Shown here one piece after another: positions 1 through 12,800 of a stretch of 64,000 nt of DNA (the first letter of the stretch is position 1; the number at the start of each line of letters is the position of its first letter). The DNA is taken from contig JAMYGW020000010.1 of NCBI GenBank assembly GCA_025617375.2, positions 1,240,001 to 1,304,000 on the forward strand, given 5' to 3'. The DNA comes from Acarospora socialis. Lineage: Eukaryota; Ascomycota; Lecanoromycetes; Acarosporales; Acarosporaceae. The position numbers and the translations under genes are program-made. The notes below the pieces were generated by a model. The model was not told the DNA's origin, did not search any database, and worked only from the letters and a program-made list of their open reading frames with translations.

Positions 1-2864
1 ACCGTCCGTCCGTACAGGAGTTCAAGCAGCTATCCCTCCCTGCGTATTGGGGCAGTTGTCTACATGCTCGAAACCACTCGACCGACTGTAGTCGAGCTCG
101 GTCTCTCCGGCGAATTGAGTAGGTACTAAGTATGAAGACTTGGCTCTGTGTATTTTTGGTGCCCAGAAATACGGTACAAGGTACAGTCCCCAAGCCCAGA
201 GCAAGCCCGGACACACAACTTGGTTGCATCAAGCGTGTCCGTATACTCCATACTTTGGTGGGCTTGTCTCTATGGATGGCCCTCTCCAAGGCAGTCAGCT
301 TACCACAGCAAGATAAGACCTGAAAGTTGGTTGAGAGCAACCTGAATGGTCGGTCACGCACAAGATAATGGCAAGGAGGTGTGTCTTTTGTGCGACAGCT
401 GCATCTTCTCGAATGTGACCCTTGCCAACGACCAGTCAGTGGGGAGAGCAGCTTTCGGGTGATAGCGTACTAACCATCACCGGTGCACAGCGGGTCAACG
501 TATATTCGAGGGTTGGGTTGGGAATAGGTTGGGCCGGCCATCCGCAATCAGCACATACGGTAGGTAGCAAGCCCCCATTGGTTCTTTCTATGCATCCCAA
601 CTTCGTTGCACAATAAATGCTCTGCTGACATGTGAAACAACATGCTCTGTCGATCATCATGGTGGATCACCACCTTATCTACAGTATCTTAGGTATCTTA
701 GGTCGAACCAATCACAATAAATTATTAATTACGCATACGATTGGGAGAGAGATCTGCTTGATCTTGCCCACAGCTCCGTCCCCAACCTCGTAAAATGTCA
801 CCGACGAACGCTGCCCTGTGCGTGGTCACGATCACAGTTAGCTGACGGACGGAGGAATGTTAGTCAGGAACGTTCATGATACTGACAGCACCGACTCTTC
901 AGTCTAAGAAATCATCTCAAGTGAATTCAACGTTTTTATGCTTTATACTTTCTAATGATCGCCTGGTACGGGAGCGCATGATGATCGCATCTTACTTTAT
1001 GCACTTACACGAGAGGCTCGTGCGGAGAAGCTGTGCGCACAAATCGGCCGCTGCTGACGAGTCCCCAAAATAAATGAGAAAGCATGCATGATAGGTAGGG
1101 ATCCCAGGCAAAAAACGTTACGAAAGCTTAATTGGACTCAACCACCGTCCCTCACCTCCACTCAATCACAGCTAACTCTCTTCAAGCTCAGGTCAGGTCA
1201 GCTTACGGCATACCCAGGTAGGTACCGCGCAAGTGGTTACTCATACCTCTGCGCGTCTGGCTACTTGTAGAGCAACGTGGTAAGGTACCCGCCACACTCC
1301 ATACTATACTGTACATTCTGGGTACAACTACTCCGTACAGCATGCAAGAACAGTTGGCCCGCTTCGATTTGATCTCTTAAGGTACGAGTACAACTTCCCG
1401 CCCTGTCCAAGTGCCCTCTGAGTGGCCAATCCAGTGTTTGAGCGCTAATGGACGGGACGTGATGACCTTACCTAGGTAGTATGATTTGCACATCCAACTA
1501 CCAGTACTACCTATAGTACACCATTGTGTATCTTCCACCACCTGACGCTATACTCATCTGGCCTGGTCCCCCCTCCTTCCGACCGATCTTGCGTTACTCC
1601 CCGCACCCAGGGCACCACCAGACAAGCGTCCTTGTTTTGGACGATTTTTTTTAACGCCAGCCCTCAGGAATAAGGGCAACACTCCTTCAGGTCCCTGAAC
1701 GTGGTCATTAAGCCCATTTGAAATATTAATTGGGTATCAGCTCAAGCCAACTTCATATCTTCCTTAACGCCACAACTACTGTTCCATCCGTGCCAGGTTA
1801 ATACATACATACGCACACTGAGTAGATGACCTACCATGGACATCAGACGCTAATGCCTCCTGGCATTCGGTCAAGCCTGGATCTCTTGGTCAGTTCCGGT
1901 CCGGATGATGGCTCATGCGGAGAAATCTGAAAATAGAACCTAAAGGATGCTGTACTGCGTACAGACAGTGGCGACCCAGTCTGACGGCTCGAGGCGGTTC
2001 GTATATGCGCGCATCATGCGACTTGGCGGCGATGGGAAAGACTTTTTTTTTTGGCGAAAAGGGTCCCAACATGCAAATACTTGCATACACATGCGTCAAA
2101 TACTTTCCTTGCTATCCTGTACATCTCGAACTATTCACCCTAGTTCTTTCCTACCTTATCTCGTATAGCCTTTCATCTCTGCCGCCAAGTTCTCTCTTTG
2201 TGGGTTCTTGCGTTAAGGCTACTCCAAGTGCCACGCGGACGTACCCACTCCATGCTCCTTCCCGCGAGCTGACGGGTTTGGCTTTTGCTCGACCACCTCT
2301 TTCGAGTCTTGGATGTCGCTTAACCAGAAATGATCTAAGACAAGAGGCGTCTTTAAGCTGATCATCAATCTACACAGGGATGTCAGCTGGAATATGGACT
2401 GCCTTTGGCTGTTCCGCTGCCGATGCGAACGATTACCAACCATAATAGGAGAGGGTCTGGTCTTGCCGCGTCTAGGATCATCCGCCGAGAGCACTCGATC
2501 TTCAGCCTTCAATTAATTGATGGCTTATCCATACTTTGGTGAACACGGCTCCCTTACGCCAATTGTGGCTCGAAGGGTCTCCGATGCGGAAAGGCCTTAG
2601 TTCCAGAATCTCCCTTTGTTTACCCAAAATGGCTCCGCTAACCTGAACCTCTATTGAGGCGTCTCGCATGCTTGGGCGCCGGCCGGCTCCGGGGTTGGTT
2701 GACTACCTCATAAGACCTCTCGGACAGCCCTCCCTTTGGATCGTAGTATGATCTTACCATAGTCTGTCGTTGACTCCTTCGTTCGCTTGATCCTGTCCTG
2801 TGCAGGCCCATTCTCTTCAACCCGTCCAGCAAAGGTAATGTGTTAGAGACGATACACTCTCGTT
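1..2864. other. Intergenic region, no gene supported
   Basis: No open frame here has a recognisable domain or a convincing exon chain; the open stretches are short and overlap on both strands. The DNA carries several TAGGTA/TACCTA-type hexamers (near 121, 561, 690, 1215, 1470), a motif that recurs in other non-coding gaps of this window. The last few hundred bases before 2865 must hold the promoter of the WSC gene, but I see no clear TATA element. Confidence 0.6.
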
Positions 2865-5800
2865 ATGTTGTTCTTCTCTTCTGGTTTTGCCTTTTTGGCG
2901 GCCGCATTCATCAACTTCACACATGTTGCTGCAGTAGCACCGACGGATGAGTATACCGATGCCGACCCGGCGCAGTCGGGCTACTTGCCGAACCACAATA
3001 TGGACCCGGCCGTGGTGGACAGCTCTCAGTTTGGGCAACTGTGGAAGGTGCCCTTCAACGCCAAGGAGCAGGTAAGGACTTCCAATATCGCAACTTGGGA
3101 TGGCAGCAGCACTTGTTCACGTGTTGCTCCCACATACGTCTACGAATCCGTCGATTTCGTGGCTAATCTGCCATATAGTTTTACGCAAAACCGTTGACCT
3201 ACACACCACTCGCTGGTGGCCCGCAGCTGTTGTTCCTCGCATCTTCACAGAACTGGATCCGAACTTTGGACGCGAAAACAGGAAACATCCTCAACACTCG
3301 GCAGGTACACACGCCCTTCCTGCAGTCGGACATTGGGTGCACGGATATTGCCAATACCATCGGTATTATCGGAACTCCTGTGATAGACCCGGGCTCGGAC
3401 GTTGCGTACTTTTATTCTAAGACCTATATTCCCAACTATCGAACCGCGGGCAATACTGGGACCTACAATGGTGTCTATTACTTTCACGGTGTTAATGTAA
3501 ATACTCTACAAGACGTGCCCGGCTACCCCATCCTTATCGACGGATCGACCAGCGACAACGCCCCTTCGAAGTACTTTATCGGTGGTACCGTTCTGCAACG
3601 GCCATCTCTAGCACAGATCGGCAACGTCGTGTACGGCGCTTTTGGAGGCCACTGCGATCTCTTCAATTACACTGGTCTGGTGATTGGGATCGATATCAAT
3701 CAAAAGAAGATAGTGACCAGCTTTGCCACTGAAACTGGTCCCTTGGTCCCGCAGAGCAATGTATGGAATCAGAACGGCGGTGGCGGCCAAGGTGGTATCT
3801 GGCAGAGCGGCATGGGCTTGTCTACCGACGGCGCTCGCCTTTTCTTCGTCTCCGGTAACGGTGTCGGCCACCAGAATTCCGGTACCCCTGCATCGGGGAG
3901 CACTCCGTTGAATACATTGGGTGAAGCATGCGTGAGTGTCCATCCGGGGGTGAAGCATGTCTCATTGCTGACCAGAAGCAGGCAAATCTACAGGTTGGAG
4001 CTGGCGGCGTCCTCTCTCTAGCTGATTACTTCCAACCGTACGACTACCAAAACTTGGATGGCGGAGATCAGGACTTTGGTTCTGGCGGTATGGCCCTGCT
4101 TGATCCGGGAACCTTCAAAGGCACTGGCGTATCTCGCATGGGCGTGACCGCGGGTAAGAACGGAAAGATTTACATACTTAATGCCGATAACCTTGGAGGG
4201 TACAGACTCGGTCCTGGCCAGACGGACGGGATCATCCAAACACTCGTGACGAACAAGGCCGTGTTCGGTGGTTGCGGCTCTTATCCACTAGAGGGAGGAT
4301 ACATTTACTCCACACCCGTAGGCTATCCGACGTACGTGTACAAACTTGGCTTCACTGGCTCCGGCGTTCCCCAATTTAACCCGGCCGGTCAGAGTCATGA
4401 GAACTCTGCTGGTCGTGTCGGCGTTGGCATCCCAACAGTTACCACTTATCAAGGGAAGGCCGGCACTGCTATTCTGTGGATGACTGACCCTGACGCTGGC
4501 CTTCGCGCATGGTATGCGGTGCCCGGCGCCGATGGATTCCTGAAGACCATCAACTTGCCGCAGGTCAACGGCTTAAACAAGTTCCAGCGACCCGGATTTG
4601 GCGATAGTCGCCTCTACGTTACCGACCCTAATGGGGTACTATACTGTTTGGGTTCCCCGGTCAATCTGCCGCTTAATTGCACTTCGCCGGTCAATTTCGG
4701 CACCGTGGCTCTTGGTTCGCAGTCGACGCAAACCATTACCTGCAAGGCTAACATCGCCATCACGGCGATCAATGGCGCTACCGTTGGAGACGCCCACTTC
4801 CAGGTCAACAATTCCTCGTTACCTCAGGGTCCTGTTGCCGCCGGCACTGTCTTTAGCTTTCCCGTCACCTGGAACCTGCAAGGTACCTCGGTTTCGAATG
4901 CACAGAATGCTTCGTTCGGAAACACAACGCCAGGCGTCAAGAGCACGGCTTTGACATTGCTGACTACCAATGCCGCAACAGGCTACTCAACACAGTTTCC
5001 AATCAGCTTGACGGGAACTGAAGTCAGTTCAAACGCCTATCTCAGTCTGACACCAATCAACGTGGACTATGGAGGGGTGGTGATACTACCAAATCAAACG
5101 CCACCGACAGTCAGTTTACCATTTGTGATTGCAAACGCAGGTTCATCGCCGATGACTATTCTTGGTTACGCTTATACTAGCGATGAACTCGATAACGCTA
5201 ATATCAATTTCACTAATACGACATTTGCTGGCGACGGTACGGCAGATCTGGGACATGGCTTTACCTCCTCGAATCTCCCTGCGGTCAACACTGTCATTCA
5301 GCCAAATCAGCAAGTCTCAGTGTCATCGACATTTACTCCTGTCGACGGAATTGCGTTGTATCAATCTTATTTCAATGTATGGACAGACGGTGGCAAGGCA
5401 TATACGCTCCTGGAAGGGTCTGCTTCTGCAGCTCCAGTCGCAAATTTCTCGATAAGTACCAGCGAGGGAGGTTGGCTCCCTCAGTCGAATCTACTTATGG
5501 ACTTCGGAAAAGTAGCTCCAGGTAGCTCTTCGTCCCGGCAAATCCGCATCTGCAATGTTGGCGGTTCGGTGCTGGAGATCTCGAAATCAAAACCACCCAA
5601 TGGGGTCATCCGAGCGAGTGCCCCCGGCATCGACTTGCACGAGTCTCAGCAAATTCCCGTGGGTAGCTGTGCCTATGGTACAGTTCTCTTTATCGCACCC
5701 ACCGAGGATCCCAATGTCCCTGATCAGGTCGTCACGAACACCTGGACTCTCAATACTAACGACCTCAACTTTGGTGTTCACGAGGTTCAAATCACAGGGA

Positions 5801-8800
5801 CTATCGTTGATGTCATGGTCGGTCCAACGAACTCTACCGGAAACCCCGTCTACACGTACTTGGGTTGTTACCAAGACGGAACAGCTGGCAAACTTCTGCC
5901 AGCACAACAATGGTCCGACGCGAATAACAACAACGGTCGTTGTCAGACTGCATGCAACACTGGTAAATATATCTTTGCAGGAACAGAATACCAGAGTGAG
6001 TGCTACTGCGGTAATACACCTCCGCCAAGTCAGTACCTTAACGCAGACAACACCATGTGTTCTTTCGCTTGCTCAGGGGATGGGACTCAGCATTGCGGGG
6101 GTGTGAACGGTTTTATTAGCATATACTACGATGCTACTAGGTACACTCCGGGCAGCAGTAGTACTACTACTCCCCCTAACACCGGCCCAGGTACCACGCC
6201 GGGTGATCCTGTCACCGTCGCTCAAGTAGCGAACTACAACTACATAGGTTGTTACAGCGAGGCAACAGCTGGTCGTGCCCTTTCAGGGAAGGCCGTGGCG
6301 GCGCCTGCCACTGGAGGGACTGTGGAGAGTTGTCAAGCAGCTTGTTCTGCTTACACTTACTTTGGCGTTGAGTACTCCAACGAATGTTATTGCGGTAACA
6401 CTATCAATGCAGGCTCCGTCGCTCAGACCAGCACAAGCCCGGCAACGAACGGTTGCTCCATGTCATGTGGCGGAAACCAGACTGGTAAATTCGCTCCGTG
6501 CTGAGCCCAGATGTTCTGTTGCTGACCTCTCCACAGAGTACTGCGGCGGCCCGAACAGACTAAACATGTATTCGGTCAACGGCTCCCTGCCTGTGCCAAC
6601 CTCGTCTGCTGCAGGTCCTACGTCAACACCAACGGGCGGACCCGTGGTGGTACAAAGTGCCGGGGCGTACTCGTACATGGGATGTTACACCGAGGCCACA
6701 GCTGGCAGAGCGCTCAGTGGGCTCGCAAACCCCGAATCGGGTGCGGGTAATACCGTTGAAGCTTGTGCGGCCGCATGCACGAAATATACATATTTCGGTG
6801 TGGAGTATGGCTCGGAATGCTATTGTGGAAACTCTTTCGGCGCTGGCTCCGTTGTTGCCACTGGAGGCAACGATCCGAATGCAAACGGTTGCTCCATGAC
6901 CTGTGCCGGCAATGCAACTGAATACTGTGGCGGCCCTAATCGCCTCAACGTCTACCAACTCAATTCTACGGCTGTCACCAGCAGCTCGTCCATTACCACG
7001 TCCGGATCTGCGAACGCGGCGACGTCAGTGACTTTCACTACGTCAGCTGCTCCAACACCAACTGGTCCGATCGTTGTTCAAACGGTAGGACAGTTCGCTT
7101 TTCAAGGATGTTATAGTGAAGCGACCGGAGGACGCGCCCTAACTGGATTTGCATCCGCCAATGATTCTATGACCATCGAACTCTGTGCTGCCACTTGTGC
7201 CAGCTTTACCTGGTTCGGTGCCGAATACGGACGTGAATGTTATTGCGGGTCCAGCCCGAATGCTGGAAGCGCTTTGGTGGCGAACCAAGCCGATTGCAAC
7301 ATGATCTGTCCCGGTAACACGACAGAGTACTGTGGGGCTGGTAATCGCCTCCAGATGTACAAGTTGAGCCCTCCGGTGGCAAAAGTGTTGATAGCAAACT
7401 CGAGCACGAGTACCAACTCGAGCACGTCCGCCGCCTCAGCCTCAATAACCACCACCACAGGCTCCTCTACTGCGACTAGCTCAGATAGTTCAATAGTAGG
7501 CTCGTCCTTGTTGGTTGCGTCCTCGACTTCATCCTCATCGAGCGCATCTCCATCTCCCACCGGCCCAATCGTCGTACCAGGTAATGTCAATTTTACATAC
7601 CTGGCTTGCATGGTCGAACCTACCGGTTCACGAGCTTTGTCGAATATGGTCGTGGCGAATAATGCCATGACCGTTGAAACATGTCTCAGCTTTTGCTACA
7701 ATTACGCCTACGCTGGCCTGGAGTATGGTCAGGAGTGCTGGTGTGGTTCAACGCTTAACCCGGCTACTGTCAATGCAACTCTCCAGAGTGACTGCTCTAT
7801 GACCTGCGCAGGGAATAGCTCCGAGACCTGTGGGAACGGAAACCGTCTCACCATGTACAAACTAAAGCCCGCAGCTGTAGCGAAAGACAGTTCCTCCCTG
7901 ATCACTACAGCGACGACTTTCTCCTCGGGATCGACGACGGCGATACCGTCCTCATCAGCTACCTCCTTATCGGGGATCACTTCGCAGTCTAGTTCGTCCT
8001 CCTCTTCCGTATCACCATCCTCGACGTCATCTTCCTCGGTAGTGTCATCAGGATCGTCGAGTACTTCATCAGTGCCAACCTCCTCATCAGCGTCTTCTAC
8101 TCCATCAACATCATCCGTAGCATCGTCAGCTAGCAGTTCGTCAGCGACATCATCTTCATCCGCACCAGTCTCTAGCTCAGCATCGTCAAGCGCTTCTGGA
8201 TCAAGCACAACTCTTGCAACTTCCACAACAAGCACGACTTCATCGACCACCTTGGTGCCTACACCTGGACAGACGATCGGATCCTGGGTCCACCTTGGGT
8301 GTGCCAATGAAACGAACCCGCGTGCTTTGTCAGGCGCATCGTACACCAACACAACTGGCATGACGGTTGAGGCCTGTCAACAATTCTGCAGCAACGGCAA
8401 CAACAATTACGGTCTCGCCGGTGTGGAGTACGCGTCACAATGTTATTGCGGAAACGCCCTTCAATCATACAGTGCGCTTGGATTCACGGGCTGCAACAAG
8501 CCCTGTACCGGCAACTCGAGCGAGATCTGCGGCGGCAGCAGCCGACTGAGCGTCTACAACTCCACGACCTACATCCCGCCCACGACCGTCAAGCAAGTCG
8601 GCAGCTACGTCTCCAAGGGCTGCTACGCCGAAGGCACCAACGGTCGGCTCCTCGGCGGTGCGTCGTACAGCAACAGCACAGGCATGACGGTCGAGACCTG
8701 CGTCGCCTTCTGCAAGAACGCCAACGCCAACTACGCCGGCCTCGAGTTCGGCAAGCAATGTTTCTGCGGCAGCTCCCTCCCCTCCGCGGCAACGACGCTG

Positions 8801-8983
8801 GATGCAGGCCAATGCAATATGGTCTGTACCGGTAATAAACGCGAGTTCTGTGGCGCGGCTAGCAAGCTGAACGTTTACCTCAACGATCCTTCGTCGGTCA
8901 ATCCCGACGGCTCGCCCGCCAACATGAACACCCAGAACTCGGCGACCGTCTCGGCTGCGCCGGCGCCGACTTCTACGGCCTGA
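2865..8983 (+). CDS. Secreted quinoprotein-like / Ig-like / seven-WSC-domain protein
   Basis: Four exons, with introns at 3072-3178, 3932-3981 and 6485-6536, give about 1969 residues. The N-terminus is a signal peptide ending near the Ala-Val-Ala at residues 24-26. Residues about 35-540 look like a PQQ/quinoprotein-type beta-propeller (repeated strand-turn segments, Gly/Trp-rich). Residues about 546-936 hold three Ig-like segments of the HYDIN/choice-of-anchor type, each with a V-x-F-G-x-V-like opening. Seven WSC domains follow, starting near residues 946, 1072, 1198, 1341, 1507, 1736 and 1843, each with G-C-Y...C...C and the Y-C-G-N/S signature; domains 5 and 6 are separated by a long Ser/Thr-rich linker (about 1590-1725), likely O-mannosylated. 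WSC domains are carbohydrate-binding modules or wall-stress sensors. No C-terminal membrane anchor is visible, so a secreted or wall-bound role is inferred. The enzymatic activity of the propeller, if any, is unknown. The third intron is fixed by WSC continuity (Asn-Gln-Thr to Glu-Tyr-Cys). Confidence 0.88.
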
Positions 8984-9889
8984 TATTGCGCGATTCTGGT
9001 ACTGGGTGAGGGACGGAGGTGACTTGTACATGAATGTATGGGCTACGTGTACTTGTAATTCTAATACCTCTCCTTTAGCTTGTTTATTATGTTCTTCTTT
9101 GTGCCTATCTTACCGTGTTGTGATTCCGTTCGGAAGGCACAGACGCACATACTATATACATATTGCGAACAGACGGTTCTGAGTCTCCTTTGTCCACGCT
9201 TTAACCTTCATCTGTAGGTTAGGGTTGTCTATATGGGGACGGAGAAAGGGACTTATTTGTATGTATGAACGGATGAATGGACGGACGGACGGATGGATGG
9301 ATGGCTTAGGGACGGAAGGGCGTGTATATAGATCTCTTTCCTTTCCGCTTCTTTTTAGAATTTAATTAAATAATTCGTGTCTTACTTGCCATCAGCCGCA
9401 CAAGTTTACTGAATCTCATAGTCCATGATTCTGTTTCGAGCACGGCTAGAGGGGTCAAGTCAATCTCGTATGCACGATGAGGCTACGAACGCGCACCCCT
9501 ACCACCCGTGACGTTTCCCCTTTGGAACGATTGACGATCATGAACTCTTAACCGATTGTGCCTCTACCATACCCTGGCCTATCCTATCCACCGCCCTCCA
9601 CCTCTACCAAAACCAAACCAGGCAGTCCCAAGCTCAGAAATCCAAACACCCAAAACCAAAGCCCAGAGCAGCACCAAAGCCGGACCTCGAACCCTGGACG
9701 CAAAACGAGTGGCAGCCATGTCCTGAAACGCCGACCGAAATACTTTTGGACACACAGCGCGGGCGCAGCAACGTCTCCATCCCTGCAACCCTCTCTCGCC
9801 CTTCCCGTCTCGCCTCTACCCGTCGATGTCTTTCCACCCCTTCCATCCAACCAGTCTCCCACAACTTCTCAAACCAGAAAACCCAAAAG
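8984..9889. other. Intergenic gap between convergent genes, with GGAC/GGAT microsatellite
   Basis: This is the 3' flank of both the WSC gene (+) and the Nud1-type gene (-). A short tetranucleotide run of GGAC and GGAT units lies at about 9268-9304. The segment 9560-9890 is C-rich on the plus strand and open in several frames through composition bias. I see no gene in it. Confidence 0.6.
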
Positions 9890-12800
9890 TCACTTCTCCT
9901 TCCCTCCCCCCTCACCCCTCCCACCCTCTTCACTCCCACCCATTCCAGCCCTCACCCTCACAACACCCAACCGCACCAACCGTTCCCAAACCCAGTCCTT
10001 CCTCTCCACCCCGCCCTCACCCTCCCCGCGCTCAAACACCATCCCGTCCAGTCTCTCGAGCCTCGGATTCCCAGCCGCCACCATCATCTCGTACACTCTC
10101 CTCCGCAACTTGGTGTCTGTATCCAGCTTGTCGCGATAACGCGCGTCGAGCTCCTTGGACGTGGGCGGGAGCATGTACGGATCCTGCATCGAGGCCGTCT
10201 CGCCGTCATCGATGGCTGCGTCGGCGTCGGCTTCACCGTCTACAATGAGCTTCGTTGACGACGACGACGACGACGACGGCGCAAGGACCCTCGTCTCCGC
10301 CGCCGGAAGCGGATAGAGTCCCAACGTGACCGGATTGTTCCTGAGATCCAGCTGGGTCAAGTGCGCGAACCTGCTCAGGACGGCGGCGGTGCGTCGTAGC
10401 CGACAGAGGCGGTTGCCGGCGAGGGAGAGTGTTGTGAGACGAAGGATGCCGAGGAGCGGACGGATGTCTTTGAGGGCGTTGAAGTTGAGGTTCAGGGCGC
10501 GGGCGTTGGGGATGCGGCTGCCGAAGTCGGCGGGGAGGGATTGCAGGGCGCAGGAGGCCAGGTCGAGGTGCTGCAGGTTGAGGAAGGGGGTGGTGGGAGA
10601 GAGGGCGGGGAGGATGGTGCCGGAGAGGCGTAGGGTGCGCAGGTCGAGGCTGTGTGGGATGCGGAGCGGGGTGGTTGGCGGGAGGGTCTGCTCGCGGACG
10701 GAGAGCGTGGTGAGGTGGGTGGCTTGGCGGAGGTGGTGGATTCGGGGGATGCGGTTGTTGTCGAGATGGAGGGCGTGGAGACGGGGGTATGGGGCGACGT
10801 CGAAGGTTTGAAGATTGTTATGGGCCAGATGGAGGAATTGCAGGTTTCGGAGAGGCTTCGATGCGTCCGTGGGGAAGTCGGTGAGCTTGTTGTTATCTGG
10901 GAAACGTCAGACGATTGGCTTTCTGCTGCATATCTGGGAAGATGGTACTTACCAAGGCGGAGGTTCACTAATGCTGGTAAGCAATGCAAATTCCCGACTT
11001 CTTTCAGAAGGTTTCCACTCAAGTCGAGTTCGGACAGTCGTGTTCTAAAACGTGTCAGCAAGGGGGGCCTGCGATGACAACCGCTCCTGTACATACAGCT
11101 CCGCACTCTCGAAATCCACAGTCTCCAGACGATTCCCTCGAAGCCTCAGACTGATCAGACCGTCAAGTTCGAAGATACCCTCGATATCGCGGATCTTATT
11201 ATCGTCCGCCCGTAGTTCTCTCAAGTGTATCAAGCTGCTGAAGCCCTCGAGACTCTCGAATTGGTTCCCAGACACATCCAGGTACTGCAAATTACTCAGA
11301 TGAGCCCAAGCGGTCAAATTGGAAAGACAGTTTCGCTGTATCTTGAGATGGCGGATGGTGGATGGGGCACCGTTCAATTGCCCAAGTTCGTTGTCCGCCA
11401 CATCCAGCTCTTCCAGTCGTCCGCAGAACTCGCAGAGCAGATGTAGTGTGATCAAGCCTTGGCCTCGGAGGTGAAGTTGTCGGATGTACTCCCAGTATGG
11501 TTCGTATGGCTCCACGTCGGTGATTTTCTTGACGAGCTCGTCGACCGCGATGGAGAAGCTGCTTTCGACTTCCTTCACTGATTGATGAGCACCGCGTTTG
11601 GCGACGTGGTTGATGTCGAGCTGAAGTGACTCATCGAGCTGATGGACCGTGAAGTCTGGTAGAGGACTCAGATGGAAACTGTAATTGGACCGTCGACCTG
11701 CCGGAGACGAAACTGGCAGTGGGGTGGAGATTGTAACGTCCAGACCTTTTGCCTCATCGATGTCAAGGCATGTATTGAAGGATACCTCAGTGTGCTCGTC
11801 GATACGAGAGATTGGCCGTGCAGTGAAAGATTGACCTCTACGGGTGGTACTGGAATAAGTTGACTTCCGTGCAAACCCAGCGGACTTGCGTTTTGGAGCA
11901 CTGCTATACGGTTTCCCTAGTCCGGAACTATGCTCGACGGGAGATCGCTCATGGACAGATTCACAACCGTCGGTCCACAATCTTGAACCACGATCCGGAG
12001 ACTCGCCGGACTTCTGTGACTGCACATGATTTACCAGAGGCGAAGAGAATGCGACAGTAACTACTCGAGCTCTGTGTTTGAGGTGGTCCGGCCGGGTCGG
12101 AGTCTTGGAGACTCGACCTTCGAGTATACTGATTTCATGCTCGACCTCCTCTTCACGATCTCCGGCAACAAGCTTTTGCACTTCAGTGGTCTTTTGTTGT
12201 CCCTTAGGATGCAGCTTTGTTGTAGAAGGTTCATCGCCCCAGGACGTGGCGCGAGTCTCAGTTATTGGTTCACTGGACTCCACCTGAGAATACTTCGATC
12301 CGACCGAACTGATATTGATAGGAACTTCCTCAAGACCCTCTCTTGTGCAAGGCCTAGAACCTACAGCGCTGCCTTCAGCCTGCTTCGCATCCGTGAACTC
12401 CGACCCTCCCTTGAGTTGCTGAATAGAGCCAACCAGCTTACCCACTGTCTCCTTGGTTTCCACCTCAAGCATCTGAATGCGGTTCATCTCTTCTAGCTCG
12501 TCGACGCTGAGATCAGGGATATCTTCGAAAGGATCTGCTTCGGTTCCTTCACTGGTACGTTTCTCTGACCCGGCTGCACTACCTCCCGCAGAACCCTTGC
12601 GCTTGACCCATGTCTGCTTGACATGATCATACGTCATCCCAGCAGCCTGAGCAGGGATGAGATGAGACACTCTTTCCGGCGCAATCAAGGCCTTGGTTCC
12701 CGAGCTTCTTGATGAACCGGTGGGAATGGAACTTCTAGTTGATGGCCCGCTTGACGGATTGGATATTTGGGATTGTACCTCCTGATGCAATTGTCCAGTT

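Noticed and set aside
1915-2361. A 148-codon plus-strand frame upstream of the WSC gene
   Set aside because: It has no domain, no signal peptide, irregular codon use and competing frames on both strands. I judged it not to be a gene.
7729-8361. A 210-codon antisense frame rich in Asp/Glu/Val
   Set aside because: It is the mirror of Ser codons in the WSC linker; TCN codons read antisense as NGA. Composition alone explains it.
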